NCBI GenBank assembly: GCA_012520935.1
Contig: JAAYNG010000030.1
Coordinates: 1 to 42,899 of the forward strand
DNA from: Tissierellia bacterium
Lineage (GTDB): Bacteria > Bacillota > Clostridia > Tissierellales > Peptoniphilaceae
DNA length: 42,899 nt
Reading direction: 5' to 3'
The notes under the pieces are model-generated. The model searched no databases, was not told the origin of the DNA, and saw nothing but the letters and a program-made list of their open reading frames with translations. The position numbers were made by a program, and so were the translations under genes. Shown here piece after piece: positions 8,436-17,330 of this stretch (within the stretch, counting starts at the first letter, position 1; each line of letters starts with the position of its first letter).

Positions 8436-9703
8436 GAACAGTATCATTTATTACTCTTGGCTGTAAGGTTAACCAGTATGAAACCGAAGCTATGGAAGAA
8501 AAGTTTGTTCAGTCAGGATATAAAGTGCAAGGTCCTGACGACTTATCTGATATATATGTAATAAATACCTGTACGGTGACCAATCTTTCTGACAGGAAGT
8601 CTCGTCAAATGATAAGGAAGTGTAGAAGGAATAATGAAGGAGCCATTGTAGTTGTTGTTGGATGTTTGGCTCAAACTGCTCCTCAAGATGTGGAAGAAAT
8701 GGAAGAAGTTGATATTATCATAGGAACAACAGGCAAAATGGATGTTGTTGATGCTGTTGAAGAATTTGACGGCTCAAAGAAGGCTAGGGTTGAATCCTTA
8801 AAAGAAGTTGAATTTGAAGAGATGAAGGTTTCTAAAATTGAAGATAGGACAAGAGCCAACATTAAAATACAGGATGGATGTAATCAATTTTGTTCATATT
8901 GTATAATTCCATATGCTAGAGGTAGGATTAGGTCTAGGGATATAAACAATATAAGGGAAGAGGCCTTAAGGATTAGAGAACAAGGATACAAGGAAATTGT
9001 ATTAACTGGAATCCATGTTGCAAGCTATGGTAAAGACTTAGGAGATATTGCATTAATAGATGTAATAGAAGAAGTAGCAACAATTGAAGGTATTGAAAGG
9101 ATAAGGTTGAGTTCTATTGAAGAAAGTGCCTTAACTAATGAATTTTTAGAAAGAGGAAGGACAACTGGTAAACTTACGGACCATTTTCATATTTCTCTTC
9201 AATCAGGTTCAGACACTGTTTTAAAAAGAATGAATAGAAAGTATAATACAAGAGAGTACAAGGATACTGTGGAAAGGGTTAGAAAATTTTTTCCAGATGC
9301 AGGAATTACTACAGATATAATTGTAGGTTTTCCAGAGGAAACGGAAGAAGAATTCCAAGAAAGCTTTAATTTTTGCAAGGAAGTTAACTTTTCTAAAATT
9401 CATATTTTCCCTTATTCAATGCGGAAGGGAACCCCAGCTACCAAAATGAAACAGGTAGATAGTAGGGTAAAAAAAGAAAGGGCAAAGAGGCTCTCACTAT
9501 TAGAAGAAGAACTTAGATATGCCTTTATGGATTCATTTGTAGGCAAGGACTTAGAAGTTTTGTTTGAAAGAGAAGTTGACGGAGTATCTGACGGCTTAAG
9601 TTCCAACTATATAAGAGTTGAAAAAGAAGCAATTAATATCAGTAATGAAATTATGAAAGTTTCCATAAAAAATAGAATAAATGATAAGTTAAGGGGTATA
9701 TAA
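8432..9703 (+). CDS. mtaB: tRNA t6A37 methylthiotransferase MtaB
   Basis: Radical SAM enzyme of 423 residues that adds a methylthio group to t6A37 of tRNA, with two iron-sulfur clusters. The N-terminal cluster cysteines are at 11 (TLGCKVNQYE), 47 (NTCTVT) and 78 (GCLAQ); the radical-SAM triad CNQFCSYC is at Cys150, Cys154 and Cys157. A C-terminal TRAM-like segment follows. TLGCKVNQYE distinguishes MtaB from MiaB. It begins at the overlapping ATGA of rsmE. Confidence 0.95.
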   Translation: MRTVSFITLGCKVNQYETEAMEEKFVQSGYKVQGPDDLSDIYVINTCTVTNLSDRKSRQMIRKCRRNNEGAIVVVVGCLAQTAPQDVEEMEEVDIIIGTTGKMDVVDAVEEFDGSKKARVESLKEVEFEEMKVSKIEDRTRANIKIQDGCNQFCSYCIIPYARGRIRSRDINNIREEALRIREQGYKEIVLTGIHVASYGKDLGDIALIDVIEEVATIEGIERIRLSSIEESALTNEFLERGRTTGKLTDHFHISLQSGSDTVLKRMNRKYNTREYKDTVERVRKFFPDAGITTDIIVGFPEETEEEFQESFNFCKEVNFSKIHIFPYSMRKGTPATKMKQVDSRVKKERAKRLSLLEEELRYAFMDSFVGKDLEVLFEREVDGVSDGLSSNYIRVEKEAINISNEIMKVSIKNRINDKLRGI

Positions 9704-9738
9704 TAACAAAGTAAAGAGATATAATGAGGGGGTGAAAG

Positions 9739-10080
9739 ATGTTGGATTGTATATTTTGCAAAATTGCAAATAAGGAAATCGATTCTCAAATAGTATTTGA
9801 AGACGACAAAATGGTTGCTTTTAAGGACCTTTCTCCTCAAGCTCCAGTCCACCTGTTGATTATTCCAAAAAAACACATTCAATCTTTAGCAGATGTGTCA
9901 GAAGATGATGTAAAACTTTTAGGTGAGATGCTTATTAGGGTAAAGAAACTTGCAGAAGAGTTTGAATTAGAAAATGGATATAGGACAGTCATTAATACTA
10001 GGGGGGACGGGGGGCAAACAGTAGACCATCTTCACATTCATTTGCTTGGTAAAAGAAAAATGCAATGTCCACCAGGTTAA
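9739..10080 (+). CDS. HIT-family nucleotide hydrolase
   Basis: Histidine-triad protein of 113 residues, the Hint/HinT type that hydrolyses adenosine phosphoramidates and related nucleotide conjugates. The N-terminal zinc-type pattern CIFCKI (Cys4, Cys7) and the triad HLHIH (His97, His99, His101) are present. The length is typical. A GAGGGGG ribosome site precedes the ATG. It sits between mtaB and rpsU, as in many clostridia. Confidence 0.92.
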   Translation: MLDCIFCKIANKEIDSQIVFEDDKMVAFKDLSPQAPVHLLIIPKKHIQSLADVSEDDVKLLGEMLIRVKKLAEEFELENGYRTVINTRGDGGQTVDHLHIHLLGKRKMQCPPG

Positions 10081-10088
10081 AAAAGATG

Positions 10089-10117
10089 TTGTATTTTATC
10101 TAGACTTATTATATAAT
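10089..10117 (+). promoter_or_regulatory. Promoter for rpsU
   Basis: TTGTAT (10089-10094), a 17-base spacer and TATAAT (10112-10117) form a good sigma-A promoter about 50 bases before rpsU. Confidence 0.7.
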
Positions 10118-10167
10118 AGGTGAGGATAACACGGTAAACTCTTTTATAGAAGAGAGGAGGGATATCG

Positions 10168-10350
10168 ATGACGGAAATTAAAGTTGGCGAAAATGAATCT
10201 CTAGACAATGCGTTAAAAAGATTCAAGAGACAGTGCGCTCGCTCTGGTGTTTTAGGAGAAGCAAGAAAAAGAGAACATTATGAAAAACCGAGCGTGAAGA
10301 GAAAAAAGAAGGCCGAGGAAGCAAGGAGGAAGAAATACTCTAGATACTAA
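10168..10350 (+). CDS. rpsU: 30S ribosomal protein S21
   Basis: Small basic ribosomal protein of 60 residues ([17 protein letters not shown], then a Lys/Arg-rich tail), part of the 30S subunit near the mRNA exit region. GAGGAGG lies 8 bases before the ATG, and a small hairpin (CTCTT/AAGAG, 10139-10154) sits just upstream of it. The usual yqeY gene does not follow; a structured region and terminator do. Confidence 0.96.
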   Translation: MTEIKVGENESLDNALKRFKRQCARSGVLGEARKREHYEKPSVKRKKKAEEARRKKYSRY

Positions 10351-10486
10351 GCTCCGGGATAAAGATATCTCGAAAGCTTTTAGAAATACCGTTGTTATCA
10401 AATCGTCCTAATCGGTTTCTAAATATGAAATTTAAAGGCAAATAACTCGGTATATCCGAGTTATTTTTTTGGAAAGGAGTGGTGAT
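10351..10486 (+). promoter_or_regulatory. Structured leader with terminator upstream of nfeD (possible attenuator)
   Basis: Between rpsU and nfeD the RNA can form three hairpins: CGGGATA/TATCTCG soon after the rpsU stop; a long one with TTTAGAAA plus CCG (10379-10391) pairing with CGG plus TTTCTAAA (10413-10423); and a terminator at 10441-10470. Bases 10389-10398 (CCGTTGTTAT) can alternatively pair with the terminator's 5' arm (10442-10450). No promoter is seen between the terminator and nfeD. The arrangement resembles an attenuator but matches no family I recognise. Confidence 0.4.
10441..10470 (+). terminator. Intrinsic terminator after rpsU
   Basis: A 10-bp perfect stem (AATAACTCGG, 10441-10450; CCGAGTTATT, 10456-10465) with a 5-base loop runs into seven T's. 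It lies only a few bases before the nfeD ribosome site. Confidence 0.92.
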
Positions 10487-11215
10487 ATGACAAAAGAAAA
10501 AGGCAATAATTTTTTTATTCCGATTGTAATTGCACTAATTTTAGTACTCGTTTTGATAGCATCTGCCTTTTCAGATAGCGTTTTTTTAGCTAAATTAGCT
10601 AATCCTTATCTCAATACACTTATTCTAACAATTGCTACCGTTCTTATCATAATTGAATTATTCTTACCAACTTATGGTATAGCTGGGCTTATTGGTATTT
10701 TATTATTTGGTGTTTATTTTGCATCAAATATTCAAGCAGGCTACTCCAATTGGATGAGTGTTCTTGTCTTTTTATTAGGGATGTTATTAATTGGATTTGA
10801 ATCGGTGATTCCAGGTTTTGGGATAATTGGCATTTCTGGTATTATACTTGTAGTTATGGGTATAGTGCTAGGCAGGGGTAATCCAGCCCAAGCTGTAATA
10901 TCACTAAGTGTTGCAGCTATAGCTGGATTTGGTTCAGTTTTTATATTAATAAAAACTGGCTTTAATAGCAAACTATTTGATAAAATTATTTTACGGGATA
11001 AACAGACAGATGAAAGAGGTTTTGTATCTGGTGATGATTATTCTCACCTATTAGGCAAAACAGGTGTTGCTTTAACGAATTTAAGACCTGCAGGCTTTGT
11101 TGAGATAGATGGACAAAAGATAGATTCTCTGTCTGAAGGCTCAATGATTAATAGTGGGGAAAAGATAGAAGTTGTAAGTGTTGAAGGTTTTTCAGTAAAA
11201 GTGAGGAGGATATAA
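10487..11215 (+). CDS. NfeD-family membrane protein
   Basis: NfeD-like membrane protein of 242 residues, partner of flotillin-type proteins. A transmembrane segment near residues 10-25 is followed by three or four more hydrophobic helices to about residue 155, then a soluble C-terminal OB-fold-like domain ([20 protein letters not shown], ending [10 protein letters not shown]). No N-terminal ClpP-like protease domain is present, so this is a short form. The ATG at 10487 with AGGAGTGG upstream is preferred to a TTG 18 bases earlier. One base separates it from floA, so the two are co-translated in practice. Confidence 0.9.
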   Translation: MTKEKGNNFFIPIVIALILVLVLIASAFSDSVFLAKLANPYLNTLILTIATVLIIIELFLPTYGIAGLIGILLFGVYFASNIQAGYSNWMSVLVFLLGMLLIGFESVIPGFGIIGISGIILVVMGIVLGRGNPAQAVISLSVAAIAGFGSVFILIKTGFNSKLFDKIILRDKQTDERGFVSGDDYSHLLGKTGVALTNLRPAGFVEIDGQKIDSLSEGSMINSGEKIEVVSVEGFSVKVRRI

Positions 11216-11216
11216 T

Positions 11217-12209
11217 ATGGGCTTTTATAATGTTTTTGAACTATTTGTACCAGTTGTTGTAATATTTTTAATTATTTTATTTTTTACATTTGTTCCTGTA
11301 GGTTTGTGGATAACAGCAATATTTTCTGGAGTAAAAGTAGGTCTTGGAAATTTAATTGGTATGAGGTTAAGAAGGGTTGTTCCTTCAAGGATTGTCAACC
11401 CATTAATTAAGGCAACAAAAGCTGGGCTAGACCTTAATGTATCACAATTAGAGGCTCACCATTTAGCAGGAGGTAATATTAACACATTGGTGGATGCTTT
11501 AATTGCAGCTGAAAGAGCTAGTATATCGCTTTCATTTGAAAGGGCTGCAGCAATTGACCTTGCAGGTAGGAATGTTTTGGAAGCTGTACAGGTTTCAGTT
11601 AATCCTAAGGTGATTGAAACACCCAATATTTCTGCAGTTGCTAAAAATGGTATAGAGGTTATTGTTAAAGCGAGAGTAACTGTAAGGGCAAACATAGAAA
11701 GACTGGTTGGTGGTGCTGGTGAAGAGACAATTATTGCCAGAGTTGGTGAGGGTATTGTTACAACTGTAGGTAGTTCTAAATCTCACGAAGAAGTATTAGA
11801 AAACCCAGATAGTATATCTAAGACAGTTCTCACTAAAGGGTTAGACTCAGGAACTGCATTTGAAATTCTATCAATCGATATAGCAGATGTTGATGTAGGA
11901 AGGAATATAGGCGCTAAACTTTTAACGGACCAAGCTGAAGCAGATAAGAAAATTGCTCAAGCTAGGGCAGAAGAAAGAAGAGCAATGGCTGTAGCTAAAG
12001 AACAAGAGATGATTGCAGAAGTGCAAGCTATGAAAGCTAAAGTTGTTGAGGCGGAAGCAATGGTTCCAACAGCTATATCAAAAGCATTAGAAACAGGGAA
12101 CCTAGGTGTGATGGACTATTACAATATGAGAAATGTCATGTCTGATACAGATATGAGAAACTCAATTTCAAAGGTAACTAACGACTCAAACAATAAGGAT
12201 AATCGATAG
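11217..12209 (+). CDS. floA: Flotillin-like protein FloA
   Basis: SPFH-domain scaffold protein of 330 residues of functional membrane microdomains. An N-terminal hydrophobic membrane anchor (about 8-35) is followed by the SPFH region and an Ala/Glu-rich helical repeat region ([18 protein letters not shown]), as in Bacillus FloA. The gene lies directly behind nfeD (AGGAGG at the junction) and before a small membrane gene, matching the yqeZ-yqfA-yqfB order. Confidence 0.94.
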   Translation: MGFYNVFELFVPVVVIFLIILFFTFVPVGLWITAIFSGVKVGLGNLIGMRLRRVVPSRIVNPLIKATKAGLDLNVSQLEAHHLAGGNINTLVDALIAAERASISLSFERAAAIDLAGRNVLEAVQVSVNPKVIETPNISAVAKNGIEVIVKARVTVRANIERLVGGAGEETIIARVGEGIVTTVGSSKSHEEVLENPDSISKTVLTKGLDSGTAFEILSIDIADVDVGRNIGAKLLTDQAEADKKIAQARAEERRAMAVAKEQEMIAEVQAMKAKVVEAEAMVPTAISKALETGNLGVMDYYNMRNVMSDTDMRNSISKVTNDSNNKDNR

Positions 12210-12211
12210 TT

Positions 12212-12685
12212 ATGACAGCCATGATAGGTGATATATTTGATATTATAGGAGATTTACTTCCAATACTTATTGGTATAGTAATTTTCTCTTTTGCAGGGCC
12301 AAGTGCTAGAAAAAAAAGACTGGAAGAGGCACAGAAGAAAATAGAAGAAAGGAAATTGAACAATAAAGGCGATAGCACAGCATATAAAAAAAAGGCTCCT
12401 GAAAGCCTTTATAAAAAAGGAAAAAAATCTAAAATTTATCAAAACAAGGAAGACTTGCAAGAACAACTTGTAAGCCTTAAAAAGAAGGTAAACAAAGAAG
12501 AGAAAAAACCTATTGAACCAGACTTACAAAAACAAGAAGTAGCTAGCCTTTTAAGGGAAAAGGTTCAAGAAGGTGAAGTTCAAGTGCCTGATAAGAGCAA
12601 GGCTCAAAACTTTGGTAGAGAAGAACTTATTAAAGGAATTATTTTTTCTGAAATAATATCAAAGCCTAAAGCTTTAAGGCGATAG
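12212..12685 (+). CDS. Small membrane-anchored charged protein downstream of floA
   Basis: Protein of 157 residues that I do not recognise by family. One hydrophobic segment (about 10-29, LLPILIGIVIFSFAG) is followed by a strongly charged, Lys/Glu-rich, probably helical cytoplasmic tail; the last residues (IIFSEIISKPKALRR) are less charged and may be a short docking segment. It begins 3 bases after the floA stop, so it is in the nfeD-floA operon, in the position of yqfB in Bacillus, though homology to YqfB is not shown here. An ATG 9 bases downstream is an alternative start. A terminator follows. Confidence 0.75.
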   Translation: MTAMIGDIFDIIGDLLPILIGIVIFSFAGPSARKKRLEEAQKKIEERKLNNKGDSTAYKKKAPESLYKKGKKSKIYQNKEDLQEQLVSLKKKVNKEEKKPIEPDLQKQEVASLLREKVQEGEVQVPDKSKAQNFGREELIKGIIFSEIISKPKALRR

Positions 12686-12704
12686 ATATATTAATAAAGT
12701 AAGA

Positions 12705-12757
12705 TTAACATAAACATCTCATTATTATAGATGGGGTGTTTATGTTAAAGCTTTTTT
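12705..12757 (+). terminator. Terminator of the nfeD-floA operon
   Basis: An 18-bp stem with two G-U pairs (12705-12722 and 12731-12748) and an 8-base loop is followed, after a few bases, by six T's (12752-12757). Confidence 0.8.
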
Positions 12758-12796
12758 ATAAAATATTTACATATTTTATCATATGGAGGTAAACTA

Positions 12797-13762
12797 TTGG
12801 GTGAAAAAATTTTAGAAGTTGAATTTGAAAAAATTGAAGATATGCGAGAAATATTTGGATATTTAGATGAAAACATATCAACAATAAAAGAAGCTTTTGA
12901 TGTTAATATGAAGTTATCAGATGGCAGGCTTGAGATTTCTGGAAATGCTGCCAATGTAAATTTAACTAAGAAATTGCTAGATAATTTAGTAACTGTTATA
13001 TCAGAAAACGGTAAAATTGATAAACAGAGTCTGAATTATTCAATAGATATGGTTTTAAAAGGAAATGCAGATGTTTTAAAAGACCTGTTAAATGAAACTA
13101 TATCTGTATCTTTTGAAGGCAAGCCAATAAAGCCAAAGACTTTGGGTCAGAAAAGATATATAAATTCCATGAGAGATAATGATATAGTTTTTTGTATTGG
13201 TCCAGCGGGAACAGGCAAAACTTATCTTGCCATTGCTATGGCAGTAAAGAAGTTAAAAAATAAGGAAATATCCAGGGTAGTTCTTACAAGACCAGCAGTT
13301 GAAGCCGGGGAGAATCTAGGATTTTTGCCGGGCGACTTGCAAGAGAAGGTAGACCCTTATTTAAGGCCAATTTATGATGCCTTATATGACATTTTAGGTT
13401 TTGAATCCTTTACGAGATATCTTGAAAAGGGGATAATTGAGGTAGCACCTCTTGCATATATGAGGGGGAGGACTTTAGATTCTTCTTTTATTATTTTAGA
13501 TGAGGCTCAAAATACAAGTAAGGAACAGATGAAAATGTTTCTAACTAGGATGGGATTTGGCTCTAAGGCAGTAATTACTGGAGATATAACCCAAATAGAT
13601 ATTCCTAGAAAAAAAGAATCAGGACTAATATCTATACAGGAAATTTTGAAGGATATTAAGTCAATTGATTTTATTCATTTGAACAAGTATGATGTTGTTA
13701 GACACCCTCTTATACAAAAAATTATAGAGGCATATGAAAGGTATGAAACTGAAGGTGATTAA
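12797..13762 (+). CDS. phoH: PhoH-like ATPase
   Basis: PhoH-family P-loop ATPase of 321 residues, an RNA-associated protein of poorly defined function often next to ybeY. The N-terminal KH-like region is followed by Walker A GPAGTGKT (135-142), Walker B with FIILDEAQNT, and the family TGDITQIDIP. The start is a TTG at 12797, chosen because GGAGGT lies 6 bases upstream and no ATG fits. The four-base overlap-like junction with pgpH (GATTAAATG) indicates one operon with pgpH and ybeY. The sporulation genes normally upstream of phoH in spore-formers are missing. Confidence 0.95.
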   Translation: MGEKILEVEFEKIEDMREIFGYLDENISTIKEAFDVNMKLSDGRLEISGNAANVNLTKKLLDNLVTVISENGKIDKQSLNYSIDMVLKGNADVLKDLLNETISVSFEGKPIKPKTLGQKRYINSMRDNDIVFCIGPAGTGKTYLAIAMAVKKLKNKEISRVVLTRPAVEAGENLGFLPGDLQEKVDPYLRPIYDALYDILGFESFTRYLEKGIIEVAPLAYMRGRTLDSSFIILDEAQNTSKEQMKMFLTRMGFGSKAVITGDITQIDIPRKKESGLISIQEILKDIKSIDFIHLNKYDVVRHPLIQKIIEAYERYETEGD

Positions 13763-15811
13763 ATGAAAGCAAGTAATAGAGCTTTTAAGATTAATGTTTT
13801 AGTTTTTATAATATTAACTATTGTTCTATTCTTATTGATGTTAGATACAGTAGGAGGTCTAAGACATAGCTATAGAGAAGGTGACATAGCTCAGACTAAT
13901 ATTTTTACCAACAGAAGAATTTTGGATGAAATTGAAACTGAGAGATTAAAGGAAGAGGCTTTTGATTCTGTTGAAGTTATTAAGACTGAAAACATAAACA
14001 TAAGAGAAAATACATTTGCCAATATTAATAAGCTCTTTGATGAAATTGTTACCTATAGGGCAGGAGATAATCCTGGCTTAGGCAGAAAGATTGCAGAGAT
14101 AAGGCAGACTTCTAAAGAAATCAATTCTTATGAAATATCTGATGACGAGATTAAGGCACTACTTGAACTAGAGTCAAATAAAGTATTAAGTTTAAAGAAC
14201 AACATCGAAACAGTTATAAGAAGTTTATATGATGAAGGAATTGAGAATAGGACACTTTCCAGCTATAAAGAAAGGGCCGTTCAAGAATTTGCAGGATTAG
14301 AAGCAAATAAAAATATTAGAAGTTTTTCCAATAAGGTTTTTAATAGGCAAATAAAGGCAAATCTTTTTGATGATTTGGCAAAGACAAAGGAAGCTAGGGA
14401 TAAAAAAGTAGCTGAAGTTGAAGATGTTTACCTTGAAAAAGGTGATTTAATAAGCTCAAAGGGAGCTACATTAGAAAGCAGGGAGATACTTCTAATAAAG
14501 GAATCAGGATTAATGAAAGAAGGGGGGCATGACTATCCCTTATACATAGGATTAATCTTTCTTGTTTTATTATTTGCATCAATAATTTTTTTATCATTAA
14601 TTTCAGAAGGAGATTTTTTTGAAGGTAAAAAGTTTATACCAGTTGCTATTACAGTTATTATTTTTGCTCTTTTTTATTCATGGGTAATTAAGTACAATCC
14701 ATATGTTTTTCCTGTTGCCTTTGCTGTAATTTTAATAACCATGATAGCTGGTTACAGGGTATCAAATTTTGTACTGGCTTTTTTAATCTTATATTTTTCC
14801 TTTAACCCCTTGTTTCTTAAAGAACTTGTAGTATCAGGTCTAATTCAAGCTGTTTTCTTAGCTACAGCCTTGAAGAAAGAAAGGGTAAGACGAGAGATGT
14901 TAAAGTTAGGTCTACTTTCTGGATTAATTGCTGTCATATCAATGATATCTTTGGATTTAATAAGATCTGCTTCGATTGTTGATTCAATAATAAACTATAT
15001 AACAGTGTTTATTACTCAAATAATAGCTTCTATTTTAGCTTTAGGTGCAATTCCTATTGTAGAGTTATTATTTAAAACTTTGACTCCATTTAAATTGCTT
15101 GAGCTTTCAAATACAAACAATAAGTTAATGAAGCAGTTAAAGCAAGAGGCACCGGGAACATATCAACACAGTATTGCTGTTTCTAATTTAGCAGAGCAGG
15201 CAGCGGAAGCTATTGGTGCAGATTCTTTACTTGTGCGAGTAATGAGTTATTACCATGATATTGGAAAACTAAAGAGACCTTTATTATTTTCTGAAAATCA
15301 AATTGGAATTGATAATCCACATAATCAAATGGAACCAATTATGAGTTCTGGTGTTATTTTATCTCATATTAAGGATGGGATACAAATTGCCAAAGAGGAA
15401 AAATTACCAAAGGAAATAATTCAAGGAATTCAGGAACACCACGGTACAACCCTTGTTCAATATTTTTATTATAAGGCAAAGGAAGACTTATCAGGAGTTC
15501 CTATAAATGAAGAAGAGTTTCGCTATAATGGACCAAGACCGCAGACAAAAGAAACTGTTATTTTAATGCTTGCAGATTCTTGTGAAGCTGCAGTAAGGTC
15601 AATAAAAGATATTAATATGGAAAACATAAGTGAGATGGTAGAAAAAGTAATAAAGGGAAAGATAGATGATAACCAGTTTACTAATGCCAATATCACCTTT
15701 AAAGAAATAAATATTATCAAGGAGTCATTCTTGAAATATTTTAAAACTTTTTACCACGACAGGATAGAGTATCCAAAGGAGAAAAATGATGGAAATTTTA
15801 TTTCTGAATGA
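13763..15811 (+). CDS. pgpH: 7TM-HD cyclic-di-AMP phosphodiesterase PgpH
   Basis: Integral membrane phosphodiesterase of 682 residues that degrades cyclic di-AMP. An N-terminal membrane helix (about 10-28) leads to a large extracytoplasmic domain (to about 250), a bundle of membrane helices (about 255-440) and a cytoplasmic HD domain with YQHSIAV (His469), HDIGK (His498, Asp499) and EHHG further on. Domain order and length match the Listeria/Bacillus YqfF group. It immediately follows phoH and its end overlaps ybeY by 26 bases. Confidence 0.95.
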   Translation: MKASNRAFKINVLVFIILTIVLFLLMLDTVGGLRHSYREGDIAQTNIFTNRRILDEIETERLKEEAFDSVEVIKTENINIRENTFANINKLFDEIVTYRAGDNPGLGRKIAEIRQTSKEINSYEISDDEIKALLELESNKVLSLKNNIETVIRSLYDEGIENRTLSSYKERAVQEFAGLEANKNIRSFSNKVFNRQIKANLFDDLAKTKEARDKKVAEVEDVYLEKGDLISSKGATLESREILLIKESGLMKEGGHDYPLYIGLIFLVLLFASIIFLSLISEGDFFEGKKFIPVAITVIIFALFYSWVIKYNPYVFPVAFAVILITMIAGYRVSNFVLAFLILYFSFNPLFLKELVVSGLIQAVFLATALKKERVRREMLKLGLLSGLIAVISMISLDLIRSASIVDSIINYITVFITQIIASILALGAIPIVELLFKTLTPFKLLELSNTNNKLMKQLKQEAPGTYQHSIAVSNLAEQAAEAIGADSLLVRVMSYYHDIGKLKRPLLFSENQIGIDNPHNQMEPIMSSGVILSHIKDGIQIAKEEKLPKEIIQGIQEHHGTTLVQYFYYKAKEDLSGVPINEEEFRYNGPRPQTKETVILMLADSCEAAVRSIKDINMENISEMVEKVIKGKIDDNQFTNANITFKEINIIKESFLKYFKTFYHDRIEYPKEKNDGNFISE

Positions 15812-16232
15812 AACTAATAAGGGTGTTGAAGATTTTAAACCAACAATAAGGACCTCTATAAAAAAGACTTTGGAATTAGAAAATCTTGGAAGTGATTTTG
15901 AAATATCGTTTGTTTTTACAGATGATGAAAAAATTAGGGAACTAAATAAAAAGTACAGAGGTGAGGATTCTTCTACAGATGTACTATCTTTTCCCTTGGA
16001 TGATGACTATATGTTGGGGGACATAATAGTTTCCCTTGAAAGAGCAGGTGATCAGGCAAAGGAGTATGGCAATAGTCTGGAGCGAGAAATATCTTACCTC
16101 ACTGTTCACTCTATGCTTCATCTTTTAGGTTATGACCATATTGAAGAAGAAGATAGGCTAGAAATGAGGGCGAGAGAAAAGATAATAATGAAAGAGCTTG
16201 GAATTTTCAAAGGGGATATTAATGAGAAATAA
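15786..16232 (+). CDS. ybeY: Endoribonuclease YbeY
   Basis: Metal-dependent single-strand endoribonuclease of 148 residues for 16S rRNA maturation and ribosome quality control. The zinc signature HSMLHLLGYDH supplies His108, His112 and His118. AAGGAG lies before two adjacent ATG codons (15786, 15789); either may be used. It starts inside pgpH and its last bases overlap the next gene. Confidence 0.95.
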   Translation: MMEILFLNETNKGVEDFKPTIRTSIKKTLELENLGSDFEISFVFTDDEKIRELNKKYRGEDSSTDVLSFPLDDDYMLGDIIVSLERAGDQAKEYGNSLEREISYLTVHSMLHLLGYDHIEEEDRLEMRAREKIIMKELGIFKGDINEK

Positions 16233-16932
16233 AGATGTTATTGAAAGCTTTAACCATGCTGTTTCAGGGATAATTTCTGCTTTAAAAACAGAAGGACATA
16301 TGAAGATTCATTATTTTGCTGCAATAGCAGTAATTTTACTGTCTTTATTTTTAGACCTAAGTCGCATGGAGTTTACTGCACTTATTTTAACAGTTGCCTT
16401 GGTTATTATTACAGAGATGTTAAATACAGCCATTGAACATGTTGTAGATATGGTAAGCCCGGAATACCACCCTAAGGCAAGGCTTGCAAAGGATGTTGCA
16501 GCGGGAGCTGTTTTAGTTTCAGCTATTGCCTCAGTCTTTATTGGCTATTTAATATTCTATGACAGGTTTAGCAACTATTCTATCTCAATAATAGATAAGG
16601 TTAGGAAAAATCCTGTACACCTTACTTTCTTAGCTATGAGTTTAGTAATATTTGCAGTGATAGGGCTTAAGACAAAGTATTCTAAGGGACATGGGACCTT
16701 TTTCAAAGGGGGAAAGGTAAGTGGGCACTCAGCAATTGCCTTTGCTATTGCCACTATAGTTTCTTTTATAGCACATAATTTTTTAATAATAATTTTAACA
16801 ATGTTTTTAGCAGCCATGGTAGCTGAAAGTAGGATTGAAGGTGAAATACATTCATTAGATGAAGTTGTTTTGGGTGGAATATTAGGTGTTGCCATAGCCT
16901 TATTTGTTTTCGCTTTCTTCTTGGGGAGGTAA
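16222..16932 (+). CDS. Undecaprenol/diacylglycerol kinase fused to PAP2 phosphatase
   Basis: Two-domain membrane protein of 236 residues. Residues 1-115 are a DgkA-type kinase: EMLNTAIEHVVD (Glu65, Asn68, Glu72) and AKDVAAGAV (Asp91) are its active-site motifs; Gram-positive members phosphorylate undecaprenol. Residues about 130-236 look like a PAP2-type lipid phosphatase: KGHGTFFKGGK, SGHSA (167-171) and SRIEGEIHS with Arg204 and His210. A kinase and a phosphatase for the same kind of lipid phosphate in one chain suggests recycling of the cell-wall carrier lipid. The ATG at 16222 is favoured over a TTG at 16198. It overlaps ybeY by 11 bases. Confidence 0.9.
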   Translation: MRNKDVIESFNHAVSGIISALKTEGHMKIHYFAAIAVILLSLFLDLSRMEFTALILTVALVIITEMLNTAIEHVVDMVSPEYHPKARLAKDVAAGAVLVSAIASVFIGYLIFYDRFSNYSISIIDKVRKNPVHLTFLAMSLVIFAVIGLKTKYSKGHGTFFKGGKVSGHSAIAFAIATIVSFIAHNFLIIILTMFLAAMVAESRIEGEIHSLDEVVLGGILGVAIALFVFAFFLGR

Positions 16933-16934
16933 AA

Positions 16935-17330
16935 ATGTACAAAGATATAATAAAATTAGCAGTAGATGCAAAAGAAAATTCATATTCGCCATACTCGAAA
17001 TTTAGGGTTGGTGCTGCTGTAGAAACAGAAGAAGGTTTATATTATACCGGGTGCAACATAGAGAACGCTGCCTTTACTCCAACAGTTTGTGCTGAGAGGG
17101 TTGCAATTTTCAAGGCAATTTCTGAGGGCAAAAAGATAAAAAGGATTGCTGTTTCTGGGGATACAAAGGCTTATCCTTGTGGGGTATGCAGGCAGGTAAT
17201 GCGTGAATTTAACCCTGAAATGGAAGTAATAATAGTTGTAGATAATGAAAACTATGAAAAATATTTTTTAAAGGATTTTCTGCCATTGAGTTTTGGACCT
17301 GAGAATTTAGCGGAGGACATAGATGTTTAA
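16935..17330 (+). CDS. cdd: Cytidine deaminase
   Basis: Zinc enzyme of 131 residues that deaminates cytidine and deoxycytidine in pyrimidine salvage. The motif VCAER (Cys52, Glu54) and PCGVCRQ (Cys82, Cys85) supply the zinc ligands and the proton-shuttling Glu. Length fits the homotetrameric class. The start is 2 bases after the dgk stop and the end overlaps era by 8 bases. Confidence 0.96.
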   Translation: MYKDIIKLAVDAKENSYSPYSKFRVGAAVETEEGLYYTGCNIENAAFTPTVCAERVAIFKAISEGKKIKRIAVSGDTKAYPCGVCRQVMREFNPEMEVIIVVDNENYEKYFLKDFLPLSFGPENLAEDIDV

